Shown in pieces: positions 9,246 through 16,319 of a stretch of DNA of 64,000 nt. The number at the start of each line of letters is the position of its first letter. Position 1 is the first letter of the stretch. Where the stretch lies: positions 68,207 through 132,206 of the forward strand of contig CAXSFM010000013.1 in NCBI GenBank assembly GCA_964236735.1, in the 5' to 3' direction. The notes beneath the pieces were generated by a model. It had not been told where the DNA came from. It saw nothing but the letters and a program-made list of their open reading frames with translations, and did no database searches. The stretch is from JAIVJG01 sp964236735 (GTDB lineage: Bacteria; Acidobacteriota; Blastocatellia; Pyrinomonadales; Pyrinomonadaceae). Made by a program: the position numbers and the translations under genes.

Positions 9246-9413
9246 GTGCCCACACATATCCCGCCGCCCTACTTTCCGCAGCAGACGCTTTCACCCGGCG
9301 ACGACAAAACGTACAAGAAGATGAAGCTGACGCTCTTTGGCTGTCTCTTTCTGATCCTGCTCGCGCTCGCCGGAATTGTGTGGGGCGTCATTCACTGGCT
9401 CAGAACTGCCTGA
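9246..9413 (+). CDS. Small single-pass membrane protein (55 aa)
   Basis: A GTG start at 9246 gives a 55-aa protein. Its N-terminus is Pro/Gln-rich (MPTHIPPPYFPQQ), followed by a charged linker (DDKTYKKMK) and one strong transmembrane helix (about residues 30-50, FGCLFLILLALAGIVWGV). AGGAG lies upstream at somewhat long spacing. It precedes the next plus-strand gene by 46 bp, so the two may be co-transcribed. No family was recognised. The lysines before the helix suggest an N-terminus in the cytoplasm. Confidence 0.55.
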   Translation: MPTHIPPPYFPQQTLSPGDDKTYKKMKLTLFGCLFLILLALAGIVWGVIHWLRTA

Positions 9414-9459
9414 TAAACTTTTGTTGCAGTGTCATCTCAATTGATAAGGAGTCTCTCTG

Positions 9460-9918
9460 ATGAAAACCAAAACAATCGTTCTCACACTGTTGCTTGCGCT
9501 TTGCTTCGCTGCCTCCACGCAGACCTCAAAAGGACAGACACCTAACACCGCCACCGATAACAAACCCGTCGCCGTGCCTCAACTGAGCGACGCGCAGAAA
9601 CAGGCGATCAAGCGTATTGATACGATAGCGAAGTTGAAGGCTGCGCCGTCCGCGCTCAAAATGGCGTCGGTCGTGAGCAGGATTTATCAGAACATGCTGG
9701 CGGACAAGCCCGACGAAAAGCTGCGCGTCTCTCTGAACGACGAGTTGAGGGATGTGACGTGGCAACTACTCACCATCAAGGGGCAATCCATCCGCGACAT
9801 CGTCAACGTCCTGACGCCCGCGCAAAAACAACTCATCAAAAGCGAGATGCATAAGCCCGGCGCACCGGCTGACCTTTCGGAAGTGATCGCGCACATGTTC
9901 AAGCTCGAAGATAAGTAA
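9460..9918 (+). CDS. Small secreted protein of unknown function
   Basis: This 152-aa protein has a clear signal peptide (MKTKTIVLTLLLALCFAAST, likely cut near residue 25) and a mostly helical, charged mature part with no cysteines. AAGGAG lies 7 bp before the ATG. No domain was recognised. The mature region (DAQKQAIKRIDTIAKLKAAPSALK...LTPAQKQLIKSEM) resembles generic helical periplasmic proteins, perhaps of the Spy/LTXXQ kind, because LTPAQKQ occurs near the C-terminus. That likeness is weak. A strong terminator follows 43 bp downstream. Confidence 0.7.
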   Translation: MKTKTIVLTLLLALCFAASTQTSKGQTPNTATDNKPVAVPQLSDAQKQAIKRIDTIAKLKAAPSALKMASVVSRIYQNMLADKPDEKLRVSLNDELRDVTWQLLTIKGQSIRDIVNVLTPAQKQLIKSEMHKPGAPADLSEVIAHMFKLEDK

Positions 9919-9958
9919 GCTGACGGGCGCACGTTGCGCGCCGTCATCCCTGAGAAGC

Positions 9959-10000
9959 GAAACAACCCGCCCGGCATGTCATGTCGGGCGGGTTGTTTGT
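9959..10000. terminator. Rho-independent terminator, copy 1
   Basis: The stem AACAACCCGCCCGGCA / TGTCGGGCGGGTTGTT (9961-9998) is followed by T-rich DNA on the plus strand. It closes the 9246-9918 unit. A very similar stem recurs at 10674-10712. Confidence 0.85.
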
Positions 10001-10104
10001 ACATAAGGCCACAGAGCTATGGTTCGGGTCTATCGTCGCGGCGTGCGCGGCACTTTCCGGGCGCACTGATTATCTCCTGTCACGCTTTCTTCAATTGACT
10101 GATT

Positions 10105-10332
10105 TCAAACTGTTGCCGCCAGCAACGCTGATTCAACTGCCGGCGGCAATTCAACGGAGACGAAATAACCCGCCGGAAAAAGATAATCTTCGCCCGACTC
10201 GTCAATCACTCTCATCATCTGATGCCGCGCTCCCTTCTCGTCGGGCAACACGCGATAAACTTTCCATAACTGTAACGAAGCCGGGTATTCTTCGTTTTTC
10301 ACACAGATGGCAAATTGCGGTTTTTCACTCAT
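10105..10332 (-). CDS. Small protein of unknown function
   Basis: This 75-aa acidic protein contains KVYRVLPDEKG...RVIDESGEDYLFPAGYFVSVELP, a pattern that predicts one small beta-rich domain. No family was recognised. It starts at an ATG 4 bp after the stop of the upstream 94-aa gene, which argues for one operon and translational coupling. Context (two tiny genes between two look-alike terminators) suggests an accessory module, but nothing in the sequence says what it does. Confidence 0.6.
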   Translation of the reverse strand: MSEKPQFAICVKNEEYPASLQLWKVYRVLPDEKGARHQMMRVIDESGEDYLFPAGYFVSVELPPAVESALLAATV

Positions 10333-10336
10333 AACT

Positions 10337-10621
10337 TTAATCGAAAAGGTCTTTGATTTTCATTTCTACTCTGCCGATACCGTGCGCTTCATACCAGTGC
10401 AACTCGGCATCAAACTCTTCGCCGTCATCAAGAAATCGGACGCGGGCAAAACCTTTCAACTTACGCCAACGCCCATTGCCATAAGTTTTCCGCAACCATT
10501 CGAGGTCACGAATACGGCTTCCGACAGCAATCGTTTCGATGCCTTCAATTTTGCTGATGACTTCAAATAAACTCACTCGACAAATGATGCTCTTTCTGAT
10601 GATGAGATTCAAGCTAGACAA
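10337..10621 (-). CDS. Small protein of unknown function, start uncertain
   Basis: Up to 94 aa, ending ...WRKLKGFARVRFLDDGEEFDAELHWYEAHGIGRVEMKIKDLFD, a compact alpha/beta pattern. The longest frame begins at a TTG (10621) without a visible Shine-Dalgarno site. A GTG at 10576 (VSLFEVISKIEG) is a plausible alternative and gives 79 aa. It is the first gene of a two-gene minus-strand unit with the 75-aa protein. No homologous family was recognised; a toxin-antitoxin or immunity-type pair is possible only by size and arrangement. Confidence 0.55.
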   Translation of the reverse strand: MSSLNLIIRKSIICRVSLFEVISKIEGIETIAVGSRIRDLEWLRKTYGNGRWRKLKGFARVRFLDDGEEFDAELHWYEAHGIGRVEMKIKDLFD

Positions 10622-10673
10622 TCAAACGAAATAATATGTTGTGCCTATTGTAGGAACTAACAATTGTAGTAAT

Positions 10674-10712
10674 ACAACCCGCCCGGCAAACCACGTTGGG
10701 CGGGTTGTTTTT
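10674..10712. terminator. Rho-independent terminator, copy 2
   Basis: ACAACCCGCCCGGCA pairs with GGGCGGGTTGT and is followed by TTTTT on the plus strand. It lies between the 94-aa gene (start side) and the 3' end of the 224-aa gene. On the minus strand it can terminate the latter. The stem is nearly identical to that at 9961-9998. Confidence 0.75.
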
Positions 10713-10731
10713 CTCTCAGACAGCTTGAGAG

Positions 10732-11406
10732 TTATGGTGTCGGAGTTATCTGTGTGGCGGGCGCGGCCTTTTTCGGGGCGCGCTCAAGATGGCTCGAACT
10801 TTCCCACATCGCCAGCTTCGCGGGGTCGTCGCGGAACTTGTTTCGCACAATCGGGTCTAGCTCGCGCCGCAGATCGAGTATCTGCGCGAGCGCGTCTTTG
10901 AGCGAGGCGGTCGCGGCGGTGCGTGTCGCGCGTTGCTGGTTGTGGTTGGTCACGCTCTCTTCAAACTGCGCGACGGTTGCCGTCAGGTCTTCGAGAAACG
11001 TGGACGGCATTTCGCGGCTGGTGAATTGAGTTTTCAAGGGCGTCGCCGCTTCGACGAAAGCTCTGGCCGAATTGATGAGCGACTCATCGCCGTTTGTCTG
11101 CGGCATACGAAAACTTTGCGAGACGCCCGCCTGTTCCGCTTCGAGCGCGAGCGAAGTGTCCCTGACGGCCTTCATCTGCGCGCGTATCGCCTCGCGCAAT
11201 TCCTTCTTCGCACCCGTGCTCGCCTGCGCGGAGCCTCTGGACAAAACCTGTTTGCTTCCGTGCGTGTCTATTTCCTCGACGAGCGCGTGAAAAGCGGCGA
11301 ATTTCTGGCCGCCCAGACTCGTCGTGGGAAACGACGCAGACTGCAACGCGCCGAAGTCGCGGATGCGCGTCGCCATTTGCGAAATGCGTATGTCTCTATC
11401 AGTCAT
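10732..11406 (-). CDS. Helical protein of unknown function next to the 21-bp array
   Basis: This 224-aa protein has no signal peptide or membrane segment. It is predominantly helical (LREAIRAQMKAVRDTSLALEAEQAG; LKDALAQILDLRRELDPIVRNKF), with a Pro/Thr-rich tail. Notable N-terminal text is IRISQMATRIRDFGALQSASFPTTSLGGQKF. The ATG at 11406 was chosen because a strong AAAGGAG precedes it. The frame is open further upstream, but that part is basic and unconvincing. Its 5' side faces the array of 21-bp units that begins 134 bp upstream. I do not recognise a named domain. Confidence 0.75.
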   Translation of the reverse strand: MTDRDIRISQMATRIRDFGALQSASFPTTSLGGQKFAAFHALVEEIDTHGSKQVLSRGSAQASTGAKKELREAIRAQMKAVRDTSLALEAEQAGVSQSFRMPQTNGDESLINSARAFVEAATPLKTQFTSREMPSTFLEDLTATVAQFEESVTNHNQQRATRTAATASLKDALAQILDLRRELDPIVRNKFRDDPAKLAMWESSSHLERAPKKAAPATQITPTP

Positions 11407-11497
11407 GGTGAGAATCTCCTTTGGTGTGGAGAGAAAAGAAGAGGCTCTTTTCTCTGCGTGAAGTGTCTGGACGCGCCCTCGCGCCCGCCTTTTCCGC

Positions 11498-12016
11498 TTG
11501 ACCACTAACTTCCCGCCCCTCGCACGCCCCATCCCCTGCCCGACAACAAACTTTTACACCTCGACAGGTCACCTGCCACGCCCGACAACTCGCCTACACC
11601 GCTCGACAACCTACCTGTCACGCTCGACACTCAATCTTCACCGTCCGACAACTGTCCTTCACCGCTCGACGCCTCATGTAAACCGCTCGACAGGTCATCT
11701 CAATGTCTTGACGACACATCTTCACGTCTCGACAAGTCACCTCAACGCCTCGACAGATCATCTTCACAGTCTGACAGCTAATCTCAACGCCTCGACGGGT
11801 CATCTCAACGGCTTGATGTGTCTTCTGCACCGTTCGACAGCCTGTCTCACACGCCCGACAGGTCATCTTTCACGCCTGACAGGTCTTTTGACGCGCCCGA
11901 CAAGTCGCCTCAACCGCTCGCACACAATCCAGAACGCGCCGGCGGCAGATAAAAACCGTCTCCGCTGCCATCAAAACGCCCCGCAGCGTGTTGTGCGACA
12001 TCAGAAGCATCGTTGA
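11498..12016 (+). CDS. Possible heptapeptide-repeat protein encoded by the 21-bp array
   Basis: A frame from TTG 11498 to TGA 12016 (172 codons) reads the array as heptads such as STGHLNA, STDHLHS and PTGHLSR. The Leu codon of each unit varies freely at its third base (CTC, CTT, CTG, CTA) while still coding Leu in most units. His/Asn codons switch mainly C/T at third positions. That is the pattern expected if this strand is translated. Against it: no Shine-Dalgarno site, a weak start codon, and a C/A-rich strand that lacks stops by composition. It may instead be non-coding repeat DNA. Confidence 0.3.
   Translation: MTTNFPPLARPIPCPTTNFYTSTGHLPRPTTRLHRSTTYLSRSTLNLHRPTTVLHRSTPHVNRSTGHLNVLTTHLHVSTSHLNASTDHLHSLTANLNASTGHLNGLMCLLHRSTACLTRPTGHLSRLTGLLTRPTSRLNRSHTIQNAPAADKNRLRCHQNAPQRVVRHQKHR
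11540..11917. repeat. Array of eighteen 21-bp units
   Basis: Eighteen consecutive units of exactly 21 bp without any indel. The consensus is close to TCGACAGGTCATCTCAACGC plus one base. Units diverge by substitutions only, and no unit equals all others. A decaying continuation is visible to about 11980. Because 21 is a multiple of 3, a frame stays open through the array on the plus strand (heptad near Ser-Thr-x-His-Leu-His/Asn-Arg). A partly open minus frame (near Arg-x-Val-Glu-Met-Thr-Cys) is interrupted by TGA/TAG in a few units. Confidence 0.92.
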
Positions 12017-12279
12017 GAACCCGGACGCCGGACGTGAGACACCCAGAGGCCGCTCTCATCCCGTCATCAACATAAATAAGGTGAACGTGAGACCGGCAAA
12101 ATACGAGACACTTGCCGGCAAGAAATTTCCATCAAATCAACGAACCCGGTGAAGAACGAGCAAGACTTTATGCCCGTCGTGTTTTCGTGTCAAGAAGATT
12201 ATTCGACGCCATGACCATAGCCGGATTACGTTGCGGTGGGGTATTAGGAGATGATGCGAAACATGTTGTAAGCATTGCC

Positions 12280-13059
12280 TTATTTTTTAGCTGTGATTTT
12301 AGGCATGATTTCTTCGAGGATTCGTTTTTGACCATTAGGGGTCAGAGCAATATCATCCCCACCGAGCGGGCGAATCTCCTTTTTGCCAATCAAACGCCCT
12401 ATAGCAATAACCACATTCTGGGGTTTTTGATTCGCTGCCTGCTCTTGAAGTTCTTTGCGCGTCAGCCGATTATTGTTGGCGTGATTGAGAAGCAACAAAA
12501 TCTCATCCGGCGCTGAAATACCTTTCACCAACACAAGAGGTTTGCCGTCTAGTTCGTGAATGATGGAATGTTCAAGTTGCACAAGTTGAGCAATAGTGTC
12601 AGCAATAACTTTTTCATCCTTTTTCCAAGCAAGTCGTAAGAACTCACCAAGCATCCACTTACCAGCGTGGAGAACTAGCATTGAGTCCATTTGATTTGCA
12701 GTGTAATCAGGAGAAATATGTACTGCGCCTCTATCAGAGCGGAACTTATAAACGACTTCGACAACCTTTGTAATGTGATTCCTATCTTTGCTTTTGAGCG
12801 TGTGAGGAATCTTATTGTCGAGTAGTGTTTCGCGAATTGCCGCGACGGTTTTTGTATGACTGACTTTACCCGTATCCAGTTGAAGAAGACTTCTTGATAT
12901 AGCTTCACACAAACGACCGCTATCAAGTTCTGTTGGTTGCCAGTCTCCGACGAGAAAACGCTTTTGCATCTCCTCAAAGCTTTCAATAACAATTATAGCC
13001 AGAGAACGATCTATAATGTTTGACAGTTCATCTATGAGTTGTTGTGAGGTGAGTCGCAT
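12280..13059 (-). CDS. Unknown protein of AT-rich two-gene cassette (HEPN/Abi-like?, C-terminal winged helix?)
   Basis: This 259-aa soluble protein follows the zinc-ribbon gene by 2 bp. The N-terminal part is helical (MRLTSQQLIDELSNIIDRSLAIIVIESFEEMQKRF, TELDSGRLCEAISRSLLQL). The middle contains VVYKFRSDRGAVHISPDYTANQMDSMLVLHAGKWMLGEFLRL, reminiscent of abortive-infection C-terminal or HEPN-type helical domains. The end (about 185-255) reads like a winged helix (LTRKELQEQAANQKPQNVVIAIGRLIGKKEIRPLGGDDIALTPNGQKRI). These domain suggestions are pattern-based and unproven. Base composition is much more AT-rich than the flanks, a sign of transfer. Confidence 0.75.
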   Translation of the reverse strand: MRLTSQQLIDELSNIIDRSLAIIVIESFEEMQKRFLVGDWQPTELDSGRLCEAISRSLLQLDTGKVSHTKTVAAIRETLLDNKIPHTLKSKDRNHITKVVEVVYKFRSDRGAVHISPDYTANQMDSMLVLHAGKWMLGEFLRLAWKKDEKVIADTIAQLVQLEHSIIHELDGKPLVLVKGISAPDEILLLLNHANNNRLTRKELQEQAANQKPQNVVIAIGRLIGKKEIRPLGGDDIALTPNGQKRILEEIMPKITAKK

Positions 13060-13061
13060 CT

Positions 13062-14408
13062 TTATCTTTTCTTGTTTGTAATTTTAGAGGAAGAAGAGGA
13101 AGAAGACGCTGTGTCGTTAAGACCGGCCATCTGCTTCGCATAGTCAATGCCTGTTGGTTGAATTTGGAATTTAGTTCCTTCAACATGAATCACTTTGCCA
13201 CTGGCATTTTTGGACTTGAGGATACGTTCTATGCTGCGCTCGTTTTCTTTGTGTTCAAAGGCGTCCAAAATAAACTTGGAAAGATTATACCGAGAAACAA
13301 CTTTTCCGCTGTCCCCCATCACATGGCGAATAGCCCAAAGACCAAAAATACTTCTGTCACATGTGCCCTTGTCTTTCAGAATCTTATGACCATCAACATC
13401 CCAATCAAGGGCTTTCCACTTAGACACCCACTCAGCTATAGCATTTGAACGCCCGCTATTTTTGCGACTTCCACTACTTTTCGCCTTTTTCTCGCCTCCT
13501 TCAGCACTACTTTTAGAACCTCGCGTAGATGTCCCTTCGCCCGGCAGCCAACCCGGCTCTGTTTTAGTAGGATCAAGAATATCTTCAAATGATTTGCGGG
13601 CGAGTCTTCGACCAGCGTTGTTAAGTCGTATATTTTCTCCCTCTATAACTAACGCCGAGCTTTTACCAATCCAAGATCGTGTATTTCCATCATTTACAGA
13701 ATTATCTTCAAGGACTGTGGTTAAGTCAGTGCGAGGAACTTGCTCATTACCGCGTACTTTATGAGCGTACAGAAACAGATAGGTAAGTCGTCGCGCATAA
13801 TCAAGTTTGCTGTCAGCTTTAATATCAGGTTCATCCAATTGAAGCTTATTGTTGATTAAAGGAAAAATGTCTTTTAGACGCTCATCATTAGTATCTTCTG
13901 ACATTGTGGTAACCGAATCATTCGAGTTATCACTTTTCGTGCTTGCTTCTTCTACACTTTCTTGACCATCCTGATGGTTGTTATCAGTTCCTTTATCTTG
14001 CTTACTACTAAGCAGAAGGCGAGGATCATCAATGATGATCTCTTTGCGAATTGTAGAATGTCCGCGATTTCCGATAATCCCCATTTGTCCCGCGATAATC
14101 ATTGATAGAGGATTACTTAAATTCGCAAGCCCTTGATCGGAAAGCACAGTATGAAGAGTCAACCTCTTTCTATCCTCTTCCAAATAAATAGTGTTATAGC
14201 CTGGTGCTGGCAACGGAATATTACTCGAAGAGGCTACTTGACTTGCTCCGACTTCACCCACTGAAATTCCACAAGCACCACAGAACTGAGCGTCTATGTC
14301 TAAGAGTTCGCGGCACTCATTGTTTTTGCAGCGAGCTTGTCTGCCACATTTAGAGCAGAAGATGGCGCGTTGTGAAAGTAGTGTCTGACAGGTGGGGCAT
14401 GACTGCAT
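13062..14408 (-). CDS. Zinc-ribbon protein with two winged-helix-like segments
   Basis: This 448-aa protein begins with paired zinc ribbons: CPTCQTLL...FCSKCGRQ, then CKNNECRELLDIDAQFCGACG (about 4-49). A beta-type segment (about 68-130) is followed by a low-complexity acidic linker. A first winged-helix-like region occupies about 205-280 (RRLTYLFLYAHKVRGNEQVPRTDLTTVL...LNNAGRRLARK), then a Ser/Gly/Lys linker. A second such region lies at about 330-430, and the tail is poly-Ser. AAAGGAG lies 7 bp before the ATG. The multi-module build suggests nucleic-acid binding, sensing or scaffolding. No family was recognised. It is the first gene of the AT-rich cassette. Confidence 0.8.
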   Translation of the reverse strand: MQSCPTCQTLLSQRAIFCSKCGRQARCKNNECRELLDIDAQFCGACGISVGEVGASQVASSSNIPLPAPGYNTIYLEEDRKRLTLHTVLSDQGLANLSNPLSMIIAGQMGIIGNRGHSTIRKEIIIDDPRLLLSSKQDKGTDNNHQDGQESVEEASTKSDNSNDSVTTMSEDTNDERLKDIFPLINNKLQLDEPDIKADSKLDYARRLTYLFLYAHKVRGNEQVPRTDLTTVLEDNSVNDGNTRSWIGKSSALVIEGENIRLNNAGRRLARKSFEDILDPTKTEPGWLPGEGTSTRGSKSSAEGGEKKAKSSGSRKNSGRSNAIAEWVSKWKALDWDVDGHKILKDKGTCDRSIFGLWAIRHVMGDSGKVVSRYNLSKFILDAFEHKENERSIERILKSKNASGKVIHVEGTKFQIQPTGIDYAKQMAGLNDTASSSSSSSKITNKKR

Positions 14409-14411
14409 AAT

Positions 14412-14443
14412 GAGGCTCCTTTACCAAGTTTGCAGGAATTATA
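14412..14443 (-). promoter_or_regulatory. Predicted -10 element and strong RBS of the AT-rich cassette
   Basis: A perfect TATAAT (minus strand, 14438-14443) lies about 30 bp before the start codon and a strong AAAGGAG at about 14414-14420. No convincing -35 box is seen at 17 bp. Confidence 0.45.
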
Positions 14444-14491
14444 AAGTATTCTATAAACAATTTGCTACTTATTCTAATAAGTGAGACACAA

Positions 14492-15082
14492 TTACAGACG
14501 CGAATAAGTGAGTCCGGTTTGGCCTTGATATTTCCCGCCGCGATCTTCGTAGGAGACGTCGCAGTCCTCATCCGATTCGAGAAAGACAACCTGACCGATG
14601 CCTTCGTTGACATAGACGCGCAGGGGCAAGTCCGCGAGATTGCCGAGTTCGATGACGAGGCGGCCTTTCCAGCCAGCTTCGAGCGGCGTCGTGTTGACGA
14701 TGAGTCCAGCGCGCGCGTAGGTGCTCTTGCCCAATGCGATGCCGGTGACGCGGCGCGGCATGTTGAATGTCTCGACCGTGACGCCGAGCGCGTAAGAGTG
14801 CGGAGGCATCAGGTAATACTTCGAGCCGTCGTCGGAATCTCTCAAGGGCGGCTCGATGAGGTTGGATTCGTCGAACTTCTTCGGGTCTATCTCGCGTCCG
14901 TGAATGGGCGAGAAGACGCGAAAGCCGTCGTCCGCGAGACGCATGTCGTAGCCGTAAGAAGACGCTCCGGCGGAGATGATGCGGCGTCCGTCAACTTCGC
15001 GCACGAGTTTGGCGTCGAAGGGTTGAATGAGCGCGGTCTCTTCGACCATGCGACGTATCCAGCGATCAGATTTAACAGTCAT
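14492..15082 (-). CDS. dcd: dCTP deaminase
   Basis: This 196-aa member of the dCTP deaminase/dUTPase fold converts dCTP to dUTP (some relatives go on to dUMP), feeding dTTP synthesis. Diagnostic segments are SYGYDMRLADDGFRVF, the active-site stretch GKSTYARAGLIVNTTPLEAGWKG (contains the S-x4-R-x-G and catalytic Glu pattern), and QVVFLESDE near the C-terminus. The length is normal. It is a single minus-strand gene directly beside the AT-rich cassette, so it probably marks the conserved chromosomal edge of that insertion. Confidence 0.95.
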   Translation of the reverse strand: MTVKSDRWIRRMVEETALIQPFDAKLVREVDGRRIISAGASSYGYDMRLADDGFRVFSPIHGREIDPKKFDESNLIEPPLRDSDDGSKYYLMPPHSYALGVTVETFNMPRRVTGIALGKSTYARAGLIVNTTPLEAGWKGRLVIELGNLADLPLRVYVNEGIGQVVFLESDEDCDVSYEDRGGKYQGQTGLTYSRL

Positions 15083-15223
15083 TGTGTGATTCCGTAAGAG
15101 AAGATTTAAGGGCGAAACGTGTGCCGACGCTCGCGCGCGAGAACTGCGGAGCGTTGACCGCGACGAAGCATAACGCGCGCGCGCGCGTGAAGTCCAGACG
15201 CGCGGCTGAGACGAATGCGTGAG

Positions 15224-16216
15224 TTAGTTGTTGCCGTCCGGTTTGGGCTTCGGGACTTCCTGCCGGATGCGGAGCGTGCCGTCAACGACAGTGAGAGCGA
15301 GCGTCGCGCCGCCGCCACCCGCGCGTCCTTGCAGAGTTTTCTCCGTCGCCTGCGTGCGCTCGCGCGGCGCGAGGCCGGGCACTGTGTTTTCAATGCGACC
15401 CGTATGCAGCACGTCCGCGTTGATGTCTCCGTTGAAGTTCGGCGCGAGTTCGACATTCAGTTCGCCGCTCGCGAGTCGCAGGATCAGGCCGCGCCCGCGC
15501 CAGTTGCGCGAAGGTACATGCAGCGTGACGGGGCCGCCTTCAATCGTCGCATCCACATCGCCGCCCGTGAGACTCAAATCGGTCGGACACTTCCCAGCGC
15601 TCAGTCGAATCGCGCCCTCTACGTCGGCGAGCGAGAGTTTGCCGTTGCCGGCGTAAATTTCCAGATCGGTCTGCGCGGGGACATGTACGTGGTAGTCAAT
15701 CTTCCACGGCATCGAGAGCAAGTTCTTCGGGAAATCACGCGCCACGCGCTTCATGTATTTGCGGTCGTGCGTGCCGACGGTGAGGATGCGAAGGTGATTC
15801 ACGTCGTCGTCGAGCGAGAAGGTGTTGACGGCAGCGAGTCGCGTCAATTCTTCCTCCGTGTTCGCGCGCAGTTCGATGTCGGCGGTAATCTCAACTTCGC
15901 TCTTCGCCCAACCCTCAACCGTAATCGAGCCTTCGGGCGCGCCGTAGATGGTCAGCGCGCCGCCGTAGCCGAAGCGTCGCACCTCGTGGCGCGTCGTCAT
16001 GCGTTTGAGCAAAGTAGTTGGCGGCGTCGCCGTCGTTGAACCCGCCGCAGACTTTCCCGCGCGTGGCTTTATCTTCTCCTGTGCAAGGACGGCAACGTTC
16101 AACGCCGCGCACGCGAGACTGCACGCCGCGATGAAGATGAAGAGTCGCGCGACTATGGTTGTGACTTTTGTTGTCATCACGCCGCGCGCGTCAAGTTTTC
16201 GTCTCATCGTTGTCAT
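15224..16216 (-). CDS. Secreted DUF4097/adhesin-like beta-repeat protein
   Basis: A 330-aa exported protein with an N-terminal hydrophobic segment (VARLFIFIAACSLACAALNVAVLA). It is followed by short beta-strand repeats typical of DUF4097-like proteins (GSITVEGWAKSEVEITADIEL, YAGNGKLSLADVEGAIRLSAG, GGDVDATIEGGPVTLHV). The role of the family is unknown; members are usually next to sigma/anti-sigma genes. The start at ATG 16216 (or the adjacent GTG) is supported by GGGGAGG at normal spacing. It is the last gene of the ECF-sigma cluster and shares its beta-repeat style with the upstream 16320-17153 gene. Confidence 0.75.
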   Translation of the reverse strand: MTTMRRKLDARGVMTTKVTTIVARLFIFIAACSLACAALNVAVLAQEKIKPRAGKSAAGSTTATPPTTLLKRMTTRHEVRRFGYGGALTIYGAPEGSITVEGWAKSEVEITADIELRANTEEELTRLAAVNTFSLDDDVNHLRILTVGTHDRKYMKRVARDFPKNLLSMPWKIDYHVHVPAQTDLEIYAGNGKLSLADVEGAIRLSAGKCPTDLSLTGGDVDATIEGGPVTLHVPSRNWRGRGLILRLASGELNVELAPNFNGDINADVLHTGRIENTVPGLAPRERTQATEKTLQGRAGGGGATLALTVVDGTLRIRQEVPKPKPDGNN

Positions 16217-16235
16217 CACAAATGCGCCTCCCCGC

Positions 16236-16291
16236 AAAACAAGAAAACGGACGCCGCCGACTTTAACATAAGTTCGGCGAGCGTCCGTTTT
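16236..16291 (-). terminator. Terminator-like hairpin between the two DUF4097-like genes
   Basis: AAAACGGACGC at 16244-16254 pairs with GCGTCCGTTTT at 16281-16291, and the stem extends inward through CGCCGA/TCGGCG. Minus-strand transcription would meet a T-rich tail (TTTTCTTGTTTT). It may lower expression of the last gene. Confidence 0.65.
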
Positions 16292-16319
16292 GATGAGTTG
16301 AATTCTTATCTTAAAGAGA

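Noticed and set aside
11618..11866. Minus-strand coiled-coil-like gene in the array (heptads of Val-Glu-Met-Thr-Cys-Arg)
   Set aside because: The frame is interrupted by TGA or TAG in several units and the third-base pattern favours the plus frame; kept only as a note in the array entry.
11540..11980. CRISPR array
   Set aside because: Units are contiguous 21-bp repeats without spacers, diverge continuously, and no cas genes are present.
12112..12516. Plus-strand frame of 134 codons across the cassette end
   Set aside because: It overlaps antisense to the 3' end of the 259-aa gene, has no supporting signals and no recognisable sequence pattern.
14476..14512. Target-site duplication or att site of the AT-rich cassette (AATAAGTGAG direct repeats at 14476-14485 and 14503-14512)
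   Set aside because: Both copies lie on the same side of the cassette, one in the dcd coding end; no matching copy was found at the other border near 12200 and no integrase is present.
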